Notes: generated from the letters alone by a model not told the origin. DNA of 64,000 bases from Azoarcus sp. Aa7 (GCF_014822185.1 NZ_QVLR01000019.1:92601-156600), one strand, 5' to 3'; shown: positions 46,268 through 56,712, counted from the first letter of the stretch. Numbers and translations: made by a program.

Positions 46268-47119
46268 ATGAGTCTAAAGAAGATCGGCGTCGTAGGCGCC
46301 GGCACGATGGGTAATGGCATCACGCAGGCATTTGCGGTAGCCGGGTTCGACGTGGTGATGATGGACGTCGCCGAAGCAGCCGTGCAACGCGGTCTGGCCA
46401 CTCTGACCGCGAGTCTCGATCGTCTGATCAAGAAGGAGAAAATGACCGAGCCGCAGAAAGCGGAGGCGCTTGCGCGTATTGCGACGGCCAGCGACATCGG
46501 GGCGCTTGCGGATTGCGATCTGGTGATCGAGGCGGCGACCGAGAACCTCGAACTGAAGCTGAAGATTTTTGCGCAGCTCGATGCGACTATGAAAGCCGAC
46601 GCAGTGTTGGCGTCGAATACCTCGTCGATCTCGATTACCAAGCTTGCAGCGTCGACCAAGCGTGCGGACAAGGTCGTAGGCATGCATTTCTTCAATCCGG
46701 TGCCCATGATGGCGCTGGTCGAGCTGATTCGCGGCCTGCAGACGTCCGATGCGACCTATGCGGCCGTCGAGATGGTCGCGAAGGCGATCGGCAAGACCCC
46801 CGTCCAAGTGCGCAACAGCCCGGGGTTTGTCGTCAATCGCCTGCTGTGCCCTATGATCAACGAGGCGATCTTTGCGTTGGGTGAAGGTCTTGCCACGGTC
46901 GCCGAGATCGACGAAGCGATGAAGCTCGGATGCAATCACCCGATCGGGCCGCTTGCCCTTGCCGACATGATTGGTCTCGACGTGGAACTGGCGGTGATGC
47001 AGGTCCTGTTCGAAGGTTTCAAGGACCCGAAGTACCGCGCCGCGCCGCTGCTCGTCGAGATGGTCGAGGCGGGCTATCTCGGTCGCAAGTCCGGCAAGGG
47101 GTTTTACGACTACAAGTAA
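46268..47119 (+). CDS. 3-hydroxybutyryl-CoA dehydrogenase
   Basis: 283 residues. NAD(P)-dependent (S)-3-hydroxyacyl-CoA dehydrogenase (HbdA/PaaH type). The Rossmann motif is [12 protein letters not shown] at the N-terminus, the catalytic region is [11 protein letters not shown] and [11 protein letters not shown], and the C-terminal domain ends [11 protein letters not shown]. It interconverts acetoacetyl-CoA and (S)-3-hydroxybutyryl-CoA in beta-oxidation or aromatic degradation, the opposite stereochemistry to PhaB. Monocistronic: a terminator follows and the tRNA array precedes. AGGGAG lies before the ATG. Confidence 0.93.
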   Translation: MSLKKIGVVGAGTMGNGITQAFAVAGFDVVMMDVAEAAVQRGLATLTASLDRLIKKEKMTEPQKAEALARIATASDIGALADCDLVIEAATENLELKLKIFAQLDATMKADAVLASNTSSISITKLAASTKRADKVVGMHFFNPVPMMALVELIRGLQTSDATYAAVEMVAKAIGKTPVQVRNSPGFVVNRLLCPMINEAIFALGEGLATVAEIDEAMKLGCNHPIGPLALADMIGLDVELAVMQVLFEGFKDPKYRAAPLLVEMVEAGYLGRKSGKGFYDYK

Positions 47120-47162
47120 ACGCGTTGCGGCCTTCGTGGCCCCGTGTTCCAGTCGAGGTAAC

Positions 47163-47194
47163 AAAAACGCCACCGATGAGGTGGCGTTTTTTTT
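47163..47194. terminator. Bidirectional terminator between the dehydrogenase gene and rho
   Basis: Stem AAAAACGCCACC with GGTGGCGTTTTT, 5-base loop and a run of eight T; the A-run on the other side makes it work for rho as well. Confidence 0.9.
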
Positions 47195-47211
47195 CATCTT
47201 GGCCGTCCGGA

Positions 47212-48471
47212 TCAGCCGCGGCGCATCGCGTCGAAGAACTCCGCGTTGCTCTTGGTCGCCTTGACCTTGTCCATCAGGAATTCCATCGCATCGATGTCAT
47301 CCATGCCGTACAGCAGCTTGCGCAACACCCAAACTTTCTGCAGCACGTCCGCCTTCATGAGCAGTTCCTCGCGGCGAGTCCCGGAGCGGTTGACGTTGAT
47401 GGCCGGATACACGCGCTTCTCGGCCATGCGGCGATCAAGGTGCAATTCCATGTTGCCGGTGCCCTTGAATTCCTCATAGATCACCTCGTCCATGCGGCTT
47501 CCGGTGTCGATCAGGGCTGTCGCGATGATGGTCAGCGAGCCACCTTCCTCGATATTCCGCGCAGCGCCGAAGAAACGCTTGGGCTTCTGCAGGGCGTTGG
47601 CGTCGACACCGCCGGTGAGCACCTTGCCGGAGGCTGGCACCACGGTGTTGTAGGCCCGCGCGAGGCGCGTGAGCGAATCGAGCAGGATTACAACATCCTT
47701 CTTGTGTTCGGTGAGTCGCTTGGCCTTTTCAATGACCATCTCGGCGACCTGCACATGGCGCGAAGCGGGTTCGTCGAAGGTGGATGCGACCACCTCGCCT
47801 TTGACCGAGCGCTGCATTTCGGTGACTTCTTCAGGACGCTCGTCGATCAGAAGGACAATGAGGGCGACGTCCGGGTGGTTGGCCGAGATGGCGTGTGCAA
47901 TGTGCTGCAGCATCACGGTCTTGCCGCTTTTCGGCGGCGCGACCAGCAGACCGCGCTGCCCCTTGCCGATCGGCGCGATCATGTCGATGATGCGGCTGGT
48001 GATGTTCTCTTCGCCACGGATGTCACGTTCGAGCTTCAGGCACTCGTTCGGGTGCAGAGGGGTGAGGTTCTCGAACAGAATCTTGTGCTTGCAGGCTTCG
48101 GGAGCCTGACCGTTGATCTTGTCGAGTTTCACCAGGGCGAAATAGCGTTCGCCATCCTTCGGGGTACGGATCTCGCCCTCGATGGTGTCGCCCGTGTGCA
48201 GGTTGAAGCGGCGGATCTGTGACGGTGACACGTAGATGTCGTCAGTCCCCGCCAGGTACGAGATGTCGGGTGAGCGCAGGAAGCCGAATCCATCGGGCAG
48301 GACTTCGAGTGCGCCATCACCATAGATCGGCTCGCCTTTTTTTGCGCGGTTCTTGAGCAGGGCAAAGACCAGTTCCTGCTTGCGCAAGCGGTTGGCGCCA
48401 TCGATTTCGTTTTCGATGGCCATTTCCAGCAGCTGGCTGACGTGGAGAGACTTGAGCTCCGATAATTGCAT
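47212..48471 (-). CDS. rho: Transcription termination factor Rho
   Basis: 419 residues, the same length as E. coli Rho. N-terminal RNA-binding OSB fold ([21 protein letters not shown], read across two strands), Walker [12 protein letters not shown]-loop and the R-loop of the hexameric helicase ([15 protein letters not shown]). It ends transcription of untranslated RNA. ATG 48471. trxA lies upstream on the same strand, the trxA-rho order common in proteobacteria; the 137-base gap may hold Rho-dependent leader control. Confidence 0.97.
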   Translation of the reverse strand: MQLSELKSLHVSQLLEMAIENEIDGANRLRKQELVFALLKNRAKKGEPIYGDGALEVLPDGFGFLRSPDISYLAGTDDIYVSPSQIRRFNLHTGDTIEGEIRTPKDGERYFALVKLDKINGQAPEACKHKILFENLTPLHPNECLKLERDIRGEENITSRIIDMIAPIGKGQRGLLVAPPKSGKTVMLQHIAHAISANHPDVALIVLLIDERPEEVTEMQRSVKGEVVASTFDEPASRHVQVAEMVIEKAKRLTEHKKDVVILLDSLTRLARAYNTVVPASGKVLTGGVDANALQKPKRFFGAARNIEEGGSLTIIATALIDTGSRMDEVIYEEFKGTGNMELHLDRRMAEKRVYPAINVNRSGTRREELLMKADVLQKVWVLRKLLYGMDDIDAMEFLMDKVKATKSNAEFFDAMRRG

Positions 48472-48608
48472 GGCGAGAGGGCGCGACGGGGCGCAGGTGG
48501 ATGAAACGAATGGAGGGGAGGGTGCTGCGGAAAGGTCTTGCGGCGGCGCCGGAAGGCCGGCTTCGGGAGCGGTGGCGCCGTGCAAGCAGGCCGGGACTTT
48601 AGCCCCGG

Positions 48609-48935
48609 TCAGAGATTGCTGTCAATGAAAGCCGTCAGTTGTGACTTCGAAAGCGCGCCAACCTTGGTCGCTTCAACATTGCCGCCCTTGAAGAGCATCA
48701 GCGTCGGGATGCCCCGGATGCCGAATTTTGCCGGCGTTTCCTGGTTCTCGTCGATATTGAGTTTGGCGACCTTGAGCTTGCCTGCATATTCCTTGGCGAT
48801 GTCGTCGAGGATCGGGGCGATCATCTTGCACGGACCGCACCATTCGGCCCAGTAATCAACCAGCACCGGGGTTTGTGCCTGGAGCACCTCGGCCTCGAAG
48901 TTGCCGTCGGTGACGTAATGGATATGCTCGCTCAT
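48609..48935 (-). CDS. trxA: Thioredoxin 1
   Basis: 108 residues. Disulfide reductase with the redox motif W32-C33-G-P-C36 ([12 protein letters not shown]) and the cis-proline loop RGIPTLMLF. It is reduced by TrxB. GAGGAATC lies before ATG 48935. A promoter-like TTGACG-17-TAACTT is upstream on the same strand. rho follows. Confidence 0.96.
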   Translation of the reverse strand: MSEHIHYVTDGNFEAEVLQAQTPVLVDYWAEWCGPCKMIAPILDDIAKEYAGKLKVAKLNIDENQETPAKFGIRGIPTLMLFKGGNVEATKVGALSKSQLTAFIDSNL

Positions 48936-49039
48936 GATTCCTCGCATCAAGGTCTTGCTGTCTTTCGGATTGGGAGTCGGGCCGGTACGGCCCTCGGAGA
49001 CAGTGGCAGGAGAGGCCGGCCACTTCAGAGTGTCGGGAA

Positions 49040-49068
49040 AAGTTATGCCAAGCCGTCCCGCCCGTCAA
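49040..49068 (-). promoter_or_regulatory. Putative trxA promoter
   Basis: On the minus strand TTGACG (49068-49063) and TAACTT (49045-49040) are 17 bp apart, about 105 bases before the trxA start. The -35 is near perfect, the -10 matches at only 3 of 6. Confidence 0.4.
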
Positions 49069-49211
49069 GCATTTCGCCCTTTTTTCGCAGCCTGTGCGGT
49101 CGGGGTTTGCCCGTCCCTGTGTCAAAACGGCGAGGGTCTCGGCTATATTGTCGAAAAAGCAGGCGCGCCCAGGGCGGCGCGTGCCGGCTTGACCAACTGG
49201 AGTGAACGACG

Positions 49212-49535
49212 ATGGCCTACGTAGTGACAGAAGCCTGCATCCGCTGCAAGTACACTGACTGTGTGGATGTGTGCCCCGTGGACTGCTTCCGCGAGGGTGC
49301 GAATTTTCTCGTGATCGATCCAGCGGAGTGCATCGACTGCACCCTGTGCGTGGCCGAATGTCCGGTAGAGGCCATCTATGCCGAGGACGACGTGCCCGAA
49401 GGGCAGCGCCATTTCATCGCCCTCAACGCCGAGCTTGCGAAGGAATGGAAGCCGATCGTCGAGCGCAAGGATCCGCTGCCGGATGCCGACGAGTGGGCTG
49501 CCCGCAAGGACAAGCTGGGCGAACTGAAGCGCTGA
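49212..49535 (+). CDS. fdxA: 7Fe ferredoxin ([3Fe-4S][4Fe-4S])
   Basis: 107 residues. The cysteine pattern C9...C17...C21 with [14 protein letters not shown], and C40/C43/C46/C50 ([12 protein letters not shown]), fits a 3Fe plus 4Fe ferredoxin of the Azotobacter FdI type, with the usual long C-terminal tail. An electron carrier, partner not evident. GGAG lies before the ATG. A TATATT at 49144-49149 is a candidate -10. Divergent from trxA. Confidence 0.94.
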   Translation: MAYVVTEACIRCKYTDCVDVCPVDCFREGANFLVIDPAECIDCTLCVAECPVEAIYAEDDVPEGQRHFIALNAELAKEWKPIVERKDPLPDADEWAARKDKLGELKR

Positions 49536-49657
49536 GGTCGTGGGCGGGAGGCCTTTGACGGCGGTTCGATTGTGCGTCCGAGTGGTCTTTTCCTGATCGG
49601 GACTATGCAATATCATGCACTTGGGTCAGTTGATATGAATTTGGAAAGGGGATTGGC

Positions 49658-50110
49658 ATGCTGGTGAGCGAGATTCTTGCGATCAAGGGCAAGGTGCTCT
49701 ACACCATAGCGCCGAACAAGAGCCTTACCGAGGCGGTCGACATCATGACCGAGCAGGATGTCGGTTCGCTCGTGGTCTTTTCGCACGGCCAGATGGTCGG
49801 CATGCTGACCTTCCGCGAAGTGCTGGTTGCGGTGCATAAGGGTGGCGCCGAGTGGGGGAAGATGGCGATCGAGGAGGCGATGCTGTCCGGTCCCATCGCG
49901 GCATCGCCGAACATGGAAATGGACGAGCTTCGACGTCTCATGGTGGAGCATCGTCAGCGCTATCTGCCGGTGATGGACGGGACGACGCTGCTCGGGGTCG
50001 TTTCCTTCCATGACGTGGCCAAGGCGGTACTCGAGGAGCAAAGTTTCGAGAACCGCATGCTCAAGAATTACATCCGGAACTGGCCACAGGAGCCGGGCGA
50101 AGAGGCCTGA
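49658..50110 (+). CDS. CBS domain-pair protein
   Basis: 150 residues: two CBS domains (VDIMTEQDVGSLVVF ... GMLTFREVL; ELRRLMVEHRQRYLPVM ... GVVSFHDVA) and nothing else. CBS pairs bind adenosine ligands such as AMP, ATP or SAM, and stand-alone pairs act as regulators; the partner is unknown. GGAAAGGGG lies ahead of the ATG. fadD follows 202 bases later. Confidence 0.85.
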   Translation: MLVSEILAIKGKVLYTIAPNKSLTEAVDIMTEQDVGSLVVFSHGQMVGMLTFREVLVAVHKGGAEWGKMAIEEAMLSGPIAASPNMEMDELRRLMVEHRQRYLPVMDGTTLLGVVSFHDVAKAVLEEQSFENRMLKNYIRNWPQEPGEEA

Positions 50111-50312
50111 GGCAAGGCAGGCTGGTTCTGCCGCAGTTCCATCCTCGCGCCGGGAAGTGCGAGGGGCAAGGCACAAGACGACCTTCGCCCGATGAGGCGA
50201 AGGCATGCAGCTGGAAGCCGGCGGCGCCGACGAGGCGTTGCCGGGACTGCCTCGGGAGGGCACCGCCGGACGTTGCGGGTCCGGCGCCATTTCCAACTGT
50301 TGGAGGAGTGCT

Positions 50313-51980
50313 GTGGAAAAGATCTGGCTGAAAAGCTATCCGCCCGGAATTCCCGCGGAAATCGACGTAAACGAGTTTGCGTCACTTGCCGACGTATTTT
50401 CCAGCGGGGTGCGCCAGTTCGCCGACCGCATCGCCTACGTGAACATGGGCAAAACCATCACGTATGCGGAGCTGGACCGGCTTTCGGCGCAGTTCGCGGG
50501 TTATCTGCAGGGGGAGTTGAAGCTGCCGCGCGGGGCCCGCGTGGCGCTGATGATGCCCAATCTCCTGCAGTACCCGATCGCGATGTTCGGCGCATTGCGT
50601 GCCGGCTACACGGTCGTAAACGTAAATCCGCTCTACACGGCGCGAGAACTGGAGCACCAGCTCAGGGATTCGGGTGCGGACACGATCGTCATCGTGGAGA
50701 ATTTCGCCCGCACGCTCGAGGACGTCCTGCAACGCCTGCAGGTGCGCAACGTGGTGGTGACCAGCCTCGGCGAGTTGCTCGGTTTCCCGAAGGGCATGCT
50801 GGTCGATTTCGTCGTGCGCCACGTGAAGAAGATGGTGCCGTCGTGGAAGATTCCCGGATACGTGCGGTTTTCAGAGGCGCTGGCGACGGGCGGACGACAT
50901 CCGTTGCAGGCGGTGGAGATCGGTCATGATGACGTCGCCTATCTCCAATATACCGGCGGCACGACAGGCGTCGCGAAGGGTGCGGTCCTGACGCACGGCA
51001 ACATCATCGCAAACCTGCAGCAGGCGCATGCCTGGATCAAGCCCTACCTGCGCAAGGAGGGGGAGATCATCATCACGGCATTGCCGCTCTATCACATCTT
51101 CTCGCTGACGGCGAACTGCCTGACGTTTTTCAAGGTCGGCGCGATGAACGTGCTGATCACCAATCCGCGGGATATCCCGGGGTTCGTCAAGGAACTCGCG
51201 AAATACCGGTTTACGGCGATCACCGGTGTGAACACCCTGTTCAACGCGCTTCTGAACAACGAGGACTTCAGCAAGCTCGATTTTTCGTCCCTGCACATCA
51301 CGCTGGGTGGTGGCATGGCCGTGCAGCAGGCGGTGGCCGAAAAGTGGCGCCGCGTGACCGGCCGCCCGCTCGTGGAGGCATATGGTCTGACGGAGACGTC
51401 TCCGGCGGTGACGATCAATCCGCTCGACTTGCCGCAGTTCAATCACTCCATCGGACTGCCGGTTTCGTCGACGGAGGTCAGCATCCGTGGCGACAGTGGA
51501 GAGGAGGTGCCGTTGGGGCAACCGGGCGAACTGTGCGTGCGCGGCCCGCAGGTAACGCGGGGATACTGGCAGCGGCCGGAGGAGACGGCCAATGCCTTCA
51601 CCGCGGACGGTTTCCTGCGTACCGGCGACGTGGCGACGATCGACGAGCGCGGTTTTGTCCGCATCGTCGATCGCAAGAAGGACATGATCCTCGTGTCGGG
51701 CTTCAACGTCTTTCCGAACGAGGTCGAGGATGTCATCGCCAGCCATCCGGGCGTGCTCGAAGTGGCTGCCGTCGGGGTCCGGGACGAGCGGACCGGCGAG
51801 GCGGTGAAAGTGTTCGTCGTGCGCAAGGATCCAGCCCTGACGAAGGAGGACATCGTCGCACACTGCCGTACGAATCTGACTGCCTACAAGGTGCCGCATC
51901 TGGTCGAGTTCCGCGAGGAGCTGCCGAAGACGAACGTCGGAAAGATCCTGCGACGACTTCTGCGCGACGGGCAGGCGTGA
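50313..51980 (+). CDS. fadD: Long-chain fatty acyl-CoA ligase
   Basis: 555 residues. It activates fatty acids to acyl-CoA for beta-oxidation and storage. AMP-binding motifs are [16 protein letters not shown] and YGLTETSP, the hinge is [20 protein letters not shown], and the catalytic Lys is in [11 protein letters not shown]. The start is GTG at 50313, with GGAGGAG 7 bases upstream and a product ([14 protein letters not shown]) matching E. coli FadD; a reading frame extends further upstream without homology. The ilvB leader promoter lies just after its stop. Confidence 0.95.
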   Translation: MEKIWLKSYPPGIPAEIDVNEFASLADVFSSGVRQFADRIAYVNMGKTITYAELDRLSAQFAGYLQGELKLPRGARVALMMPNLLQYPIAMFGALRAGYTVVNVNPLYTARELEHQLRDSGADTIVIVENFARTLEDVLQRLQVRNVVVTSLGELLGFPKGMLVDFVVRHVKKMVPSWKIPGYVRFSEALATGGRHPLQAVEIGHDDVAYLQYTGGTTGVAKGAVLTHGNIIANLQQAHAWIKPYLRKEGEIIITALPLYHIFSLTANCLTFFKVGAMNVLITNPRDIPGFVKELAKYRFTAITGVNTLFNALLNNEDFSKLDFSSLHITLGGGMAVQQAVAEKWRRVTGRPLVEAYGLTETSPAVTINPLDLPQFNHSIGLPVSSTEVSIRGDSGEEVPLGQPGELCVRGPQVTRGYWQRPEETANAFTADGFLRTGDVATIDERGFVRIVDRKKDMILVSGFNVFPNEVEDVIASHPGVLEVAAVGVRDERTGEAVKVFVVRKDPALTKEDIVAHCRTNLTAYKVPHLVEFREELPKTNVGKILRRLLRDGQA

Positions 51981-51990
51981 GCAATGGTGC

Positions 51991-52020
51991 TTGTGTTTCC
52001 GTCGTGCCTGTGTTTAGATT
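51991..52020 (+). promoter_or_regulatory. Putative promoter of the ilv leader
   Basis: TTGTGT (51991-51996) and TAGATT (52015-52020) with 18-bp spacing, giving a start near 52027, about 22 bases before the leader-peptide ATG. Confidence 0.45.
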
Positions 52021-52048
52021 CGTCCGCTAACTGCCTGTCCTTGTCCCG

Positions 52049-52132
52049 ATGACCCGTCTGGTTCGTTCCCTCGTCGTAGTAGCCCTGTCCGTACGCGTAG
52101 TAGGCGTAGGCGATCGCGCGTCTCGAGGGTAA
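52049..52132 (+). CDS. ivbL: ilvB operon leader peptide (ivbL-like)
   Basis: A 27-residue open frame with 8 valines and 3 leucines: M-T-R-L-V-R-S-L-V-V-V-A-L-S-V-R-V-V-G-V, then G-D-R-A-S-R-G and TAA. Six of the eight Val codons are GTA, a codon rare in GC-rich genomes. It is followed 24 bases later by a strong terminator and then ilvB, the same layout as E. coli ivbL-ilvBN, where ribosome stalling at Val/Leu codons controls termination. It has no clear Shine-Dalgarno sequence, which lowers confidence in the exact start. Function inferred from layout and composition. Confidence 0.8.
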   Translation: MTRLVRSLVVVALSVRVVGVGDRASRG

Positions 52133-52156
52133 GGACAGAAGCAAGCAATAGATTCC

Positions 52157-52198
52157 AACCCCCGCCGGCGCGCAAGCCCGGCGGGGGTTTTTGTTTTT
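52157..52198 (+). terminator. Attenuator (terminator) of the ilvBN leader
   Basis: A 12-bp perfect stem AACCCCCGCCGG with CCGGCGGGGGTT, about 9-base loop, then TTTTTGTTTTT. It lies between the leader peptide and ilvB, so termination here would stop ilvBN. Confidence 0.88.
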
Positions 52199-52243
52199 GC
52201 GCCGCCGGTTTTGATGCCCGACACCGAACCGAAGGAGCGCAAG

Positions 52244-53911
52244 ATGATGCAGATGAACGGCGCCGAGTTGATCGTGCGCCTGCTTGAACGGCAGGGTATT
52301 CGTACCATTGCAGGGATTCCCGGAGGGGCGATCCTGCCCCTGTACGATGCCTTGTCGGGTAGCGATATCATCCGCCACGTGCTCGCGCGTCACGAGCAGG
52401 GGGCGGGCTTCATGGCGCAGGGCATGGCGCGGGTGTCCGGGCGTCCCGAAGTGTGTTTCGCGTCCAGCGGTCCGGGTGCGACGAATCTGGTGACGGCGAT
52501 CGCGGATGCGCGTCTCGATTCGATCCCGATGGTCGCGATCACCGGCCAGGTGCCGCTGTCGATGATCGGCACGGATGCCTTCCAGGAGGTCGATATCTAC
52601 GGCATGACCGTGCCGATCACGAAGCACAACTTCCTCGTCCGTTCGGCCGCGGAACTGCTCGAGGTCATCCCGCAGGCATTCCGCATTGCGATGTCCGGCC
52701 GCCCCGGGCCGGTGCTCGTAGACGTTCCGAAGGACGTGCAGAATCAGATCGTGAGCTTCGAGGCCTACCCCGAGCCGGTCGTGCCGGATCCGGTGCCCGT
52801 GCTGGACATGGCCGCGATCGAAACGGCCGCGAGGATGATTGACCAAGCGGAGCGTCCGGTGCTGTATCTGGGGGGGGGCGTCGTGCACTCGGGGGCCTCG
52901 CGGCTGGCCGTCACTCTGGCAGAGCAGGCCGGACTGCCGACCACGATGACGCTGATGGCGCTGGGCACGATGCCGGTCGATCATCCCCTATCCATCGGCA
53001 TGCTTGGCATGCACGCCGCGCGCTACACGAACTTCGTCCTCGAGGAGTCGGATCTGTTGATCTGCGTTGGCGCCCGCTTCGACGATCGGGCGATCGGCAA
53101 GGCGGCGCAGTTCTGTCCCAATGCGCAGATTATCCATATCGACATCGACCCTGCCGAACTGCACAAGATCAAGACGGCGCACGTGGCGATCAACGGCGAT
53201 GTTGCGACCGTGCTGGAGGCTCTGCTCCCGCGCGTGAAGCAAAGCCTGCGCAAGCGCTGGCTGTCTCACGTGGATAGCCTGAAGTCGCGTTTCCCGATGG
53301 CGATGCCGGGGCGCGACAATCCGCGCACCCACTATGGTCTGGTGCATGCGGTCGCCGCCGCACTGGACGACGAGGTTGTTATCGCGACCGACGTCGGGCA
53401 GCACCAGATGTGGGTCGCCCAAGCCTATCCGTTCCGGCGTCCGCGCCAGTGGCTGACTTCGGGGGGCCTCGGAACGATGGGATTCGGGGTGCCGGCGGCG
53501 ATCGGCGCCGCGCTTTCCGAACCCGATCGTACCGTGGTGTGCTTTACCGGAGACGGCAGCTTCAAGATGAACATCCAGGAGCTTGCGACGCTCGCCGAGG
53601 AGGGGCTGAACGTCAAGATCGTGCTGATGAACAACAACTCGCTTGGCCTGGTGTACCAGCAGCAGAACCTGTTCTACGGCAAGCGCGTGTTTGCGTCGAA
53701 GTACCGCGGCGAACCCGATTTCCTCAAGATTGCCGAGGGCTTCGGCATTGCGGCAGTGGACCTGGACAGTTCGCCGAATCCACGAGCGACGCTCGCGCAG
53801 GCGCTGCAAAGCCGCGGACCGTGCCTGATCCACGCGTCGATCAGCCGCGAGGAATTCGTTTATCCGATGGTGCCGCCGGGCGCTGCCAATACTGAAATGA
53901 TCGGAGGTTGA
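52244..53911 (+). CDS. ilvB: Acetolactate synthase large subunit
   Basis: 555 residues. ThDP enzyme that condenses pyruvate with pyruvate or 2-oxobutyrate in valine, leucine and isoleucine synthesis. The catalytic Glu51 is in RHEQGAGFMAQ, an FAD/central domain is present, and the ThDP motif is TGDGSFKMNIQE ... MNNNSLGLVYQ. It resembles E. coli IlvB more than IlvI in its C-terminus (VYPMVPPGAANTEM). ATG 52244 has AAGGAG 6 bases upstream; earlier TTG and ATG codons do not. An attenuator precedes it and ilvN follows after 2 bases. Confidence 0.96.
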   Translation: MMQMNGAELIVRLLERQGIRTIAGIPGGAILPLYDALSGSDIIRHVLARHEQGAGFMAQGMARVSGRPEVCFASSGPGATNLVTAIADARLDSIPMVAITGQVPLSMIGTDAFQEVDIYGMTVPITKHNFLVRSAAELLEVIPQAFRIAMSGRPGPVLVDVPKDVQNQIVSFEAYPEPVVPDPVPVLDMAAIETAARMIDQAERPVLYLGGGVVHSGASRLAVTLAEQAGLPTTMTLMALGTMPVDHPLSIGMLGMHAARYTNFVLEESDLLICVGARFDDRAIGKAAQFCPNAQIIHIDIDPAELHKIKTAHVAINGDVATVLEALLPRVKQSLRKRWLSHVDSLKSRFPMAMPGRDNPRTHYGLVHAVAAALDDEVVIATDVGQHQMWVAQAYPFRRPRQWLTSGGLGTMGFGVPAAIGAALSEPDRTVVCFTGDGSFKMNIQELATLAEEGLNVKIVLMNNNSLGLVYQQQNLFYGKRVFASKYRGEPDFLKIAEGFGIAAVDLDSSPNPRATLAQALQSRGPCLIHASISREEFVYPMVPPGAANTEMIGG

Positions 53912-53913
53912 AC

Positions 53914-54228
53914 ATGATCGAACAAGTCGCCGAGCCTTTGCAGCAACAAGGTTTCGCCAAGGTGGTGCTGGAACTCGAAGTGAATAATCATCCGGGCGTG
54001 ATGAGTCACATCTGCAACCTGTTCGCCCGCAGGGCGTTCAACGTCGAGGGCATCCTGTGCATGCCGATGTCGGACGCGAGCCGCAGCCGCATCTGGCTGC
54101 TGGTGTTCGAGGATCAGCGTCTCGATCAGATGGTGCTGCAGGTCGAGAAGCTGGTAGACGTGCTTTCCGTGCGTCGCCACGGTGCCGAGCACGAGGTATT
54201 CGAGCGTCTCGAGAAGTACTTCCATTGA
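53914..54228 (+). CDS. ilvN: Acetolactate synthase small subunit
   Basis: 104 residues, one ACT domain (LELEVNNHPGVMSHICNLFAR) with the FNVEGI segment that binds valine for feedback inhibition. The short IlvN form, as in E. coli, rather than the 160-residue IlvH. ATG 53914 has GGAGG 6 bases upstream and lies 2 bases after the ilvB stop. It activates and makes IlvB valine-sensitive. Confidence 0.94.
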   Translation: MIEQVAEPLQQQGFAKVVLELEVNNHPGVMSHICNLFARRAFNVEGILCMPMSDASRSRIWLLVFEDQRLDQMVLQVEKLVDVLSVRRHGAEHEVFERLEKYFH

Positions 54229-54330
54229 GGCCGGGCCGGGCGCGTCGCCCGGTCTCCTGTCAAAAGGGGCCAACCGGCGCTGTGTTAAACTAAACAGCTA
54301 TTTCCGATTCACGTTCTGGTCGAGATTGCG

Positions 54331-55464
54331 ATGTCCGGCAACACCCTAGGCAAACTCTTTTGTGTCACCTCCTTCGGTGAGTCCCACGGCCCGGCGATCG
54401 GCTGCGTCGTGGATGGGTGTCCGCCGGGACTGCCGATTTCGGCCGAAGAGATCCAGGTCGAACTCGATCGTCGCAAGCCGGGTACCTCGCGGCACGTGAC
54501 CCAGCGTCGCGAGCCGGACGAGGTGGAGATCCTGTCGGGGGTGTTCGAGGGGGTGACGACCGGTACGCCGATCGCCCTTCTGATCCGCAATCAGGATCAA
54601 CGCTCGCGTGACTACGGCAACATTTCCGAGACTTTCCGTCCCGGACATGCCGACTACGAGTACTGGCAGAAATACGGGATTCGCGACTATCGCGGGGGCG
54701 GTCGTTCGTCTGCGCGCGAGACGGCGGTGCGGGTGGCTGCCGGCGCGATCGCGCGGAAGTGGCTGAAGGAGCGCTACGGCATCGTGATCCGCGGCTTTAT
54801 GTCGCAGCTCGGTCCTGTCCCGATCCCCTTCGAGAGCTGGGACGAGGTTTCGCGTAACCCGTTCTTCGCGCCCAACGCCGGAATCGTTCCGCAACTCGAG
54901 GCCTACATGGACGAGCTGCGCAAGTCCGGGGATTCGATCGGCGCGCGTATCGACGTCGTAGCCACGGGCGTTCCGGTGGGCTGGGGCGAGCCGGTTTATG
55001 ACCGGCTCGACGCCGACATCGCGTATGCGATGATGGGCATCAACGCCGTGAAAGGGGTCGAGATCGGCGCCGGCTTCGAGTGCGTGACGCAGCACGGCAC
55101 CGAACACTCGGACGAGATGACGCCCGAGGGCTACCTGACGAACAACGCGGGCGGTGTGCTCGGCGGCATTTCCAGCGGCCAGGACATCATCGTGAGTATG
55201 GCGGTGAAGCCGACCTCCAGTATCCGTCTCGATCGCCGCTCGATCGACAAGCAGGGCAACCCCGTGGTCGTGAATACGCACGGGCGGCACGACCCCTGCG
55301 TCGGCATCCGCGCGACCCCGATTGCCGAGGCGATGCTGGCCATCGTGCTGATCGATCATGCGTTGCGCCATCGCGCGCAATGTCGCGATGTGACGACCGA
55401 AACGCCCAAGATCGCACGGCTGGCGCCACAGGGCGTGCAGCGCGTCCCGCCGCCGCGCGCGTGA
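54331..55464 (+). CDS. aroC: Chorismate synthase
   Basis: 377 residues. FMN enzyme that makes chorismate from EPSP, the last common step of aromatic synthesis. The signatures [29 protein letters not shown] and [22 protein letters not shown] are intact. ATG 54331. It is separated by 102 bases from ilvN and by 66 bases from the following MFS gene. Confidence 0.97.
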   Translation: MSGNTLGKLFCVTSFGESHGPAIGCVVDGCPPGLPISAEEIQVELDRRKPGTSRHVTQRREPDEVEILSGVFEGVTTGTPIALLIRNQDQRSRDYGNISETFRPGHADYEYWQKYGIRDYRGGGRSSARETAVRVAAGAIARKWLKERYGIVIRGFMSQLGPVPIPFESWDEVSRNPFFAPNAGIVPQLEAYMDELRKSGDSIGARIDVVATGVPVGWGEPVYDRLDADIAYAMMGINAVKGVEIGAGFECVTQHGTEHSDEMTPEGYLTNNAGGVLGGISSGQDIIVSMAVKPTSSIRLDRRSIDKQGNPVVVNTHGRHDPCVGIRATPIAEAMLAIVLIDHALRHRAQCRDVTTETPKIARLAPQGVQRVPPPRA

Positions 55465-55530
55465 GCGGGCCGGGATTGTCGGTGTCGAATCCCGGTGCCG
55501 TCGCCGGCCTCCGGGGCGTGAGGGACTGAA

Positions 55531-56712
55531 TTGCATCCAGGTGTCGCGGCGGTTCCCTACTGGCGTCTTTCGGCCTACTACTTTTCCTATTTCGCGTTCG
55601 TCGGCGCTTTTTCCCCCTATTTCACGCTCTACCTGCAATCGATCGCGCTCTCGGCGACCGACATCGCGCTGTTGATGTCGTTGATGCAGGGGATGCGCGT
55701 GCTGGCTCCGAACATGTGGGGCTGGCTTGCCGAACATCTTGGCCGGCGGCTCGCCATCATCCGCGTGTCGGCGTGGGCGAGTCTTGTCGGCTTTAGCGTG
55801 TTCTTCTTCACGACGAGTTTCGAGGGGCTGTTCCTGGCCATGGCGCTGATGGCGTTCTTTTGGAGCGCCGCCCTGCCTCTGGCCGAGAGCCTGACGTTCG
55901 CCCATCTGGGCGCACATTCGGGGCGATACGGCAGCATCCGCGTGTGGGGATCGGTCGGGTTCATAGCGGCGGTGCTCGGGCTTGGCTACCTGCTCGATTT
56001 CCTCCCGCTCGATTCGGTGTTGTGGGTGACCGCGGCGATCCTTGCGGCGATCGCCTTGTGTGCGGCGCTGCTGCCCGAGGCTGCGCGACCGCTCGCCCAT
56101 CGCGAGAGCGCGAGCCTGCAGGAGACGCTCCGGCGCCCCGAGGTTCGGGCGCTTCTGGTCGCCTGTTTCCTGATGTCAGCCGCGCATGGTGCGCTATACG
56201 TGTTCTATTCGATATTCCTCGTCGATCACGGCTACGACAAGTCGGTGGTGGGCTGGATGTGGTCGCTCGGCGTGATCGCGGAGATCGTGGTCTTCATGTT
56301 CATGCCGCGGCTGCTGCGCCGGTATTCGATGCGTGCGATCCTGGTCTTCGCGTTTGCGTGCGCCGTCGTGCGCTTCGCAGCGATCGGCTGGGGCGTTGGC
56401 TCGTTTGCCGTGTTGGTGTTCGCTCAGTTGCTGCATGGAGCGACTTTCGGCGCTTACCACGCAGCGGCGATCGCGGCGGTGAACCAATGGTTTCGCGGCA
56501 AGCTGCAGTCGCGTGGGCAGGCTCTCTACGGAAGCATTTCCTTCGGTGCAGGCGGGATGCTGGGGGGGCTTGTGAGCGGATTCACTTGGGAAACCGTGGG
56601 GCCGGCGTGGACCTATACTCTGGGTTCGCTGTTCGCGCTGGCCGGCCTCGCCTGGCTGGTGCTGGGCTGGCGCAGCGGTGTGGAGTCGATGACGGAAGGA
56701 GGGCTCGGATGA
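55531..56712 (+). CDS. MFS transporter (HcaT/PPP-like group)
   Basis: 393 residues with twelve membrane helices. MFS loop signature between helices 2 and 3 (GWLAEHLGRRLAIIR). The overall pattern (YWRLSAYYFSYFAFVGAFSPYF at the start, GWMWSLGVIAEIVVF mid-way, GSISFGAGGMLGGL late) resembles the phenylpropionate/nucleoside-H+ symporter-like group; substrate unknown. The start is TTG at 55531, with AGGG 6 bases upstream; no ATG is found before helix 2. Its stop overlaps the next ATG. Confidence 0.87.
   Translation: MHPGVAAVPYWRLSAYYFSYFAFVGAFSPYFTLYLQSIALSATDIALLMSLMQGMRVLAPNMWGWLAEHLGRRLAIIRVSAWASLVGFSVFFFTTSFEGLFLAMALMAFFWSAALPLAESLTFAHLGAHSGRYGSIRVWGSVGFIAAVLGLGYLLDFLPLDSVLWVTAAILAAIALCAALLPEAARPLAHRESASLQETLRRPEVRALLVACFLMSAAHGALYVFYSIFLVDHGYDKSVVGWMWSLGVIAEIVVFMFMPRLLRRYSMRAILVFAFACAVVRFAAIGWGVGSFAVLVFAQLLHGATFGAYHAAAIAAVNQWFRGKLQSRGQALYGSISFGAGGMLGGLVSGFTWETVGPAWTYTLGSLFALAGLAWLVLGWRSGVESMTEGGLG

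Noticed and set aside
50182..50203. Hairpin CCTTCGCC/GGCGAAGG between the CBS gene and fadD
   Set aside because: Stable 8-bp stem but followed by catgcagct, without a T-run.
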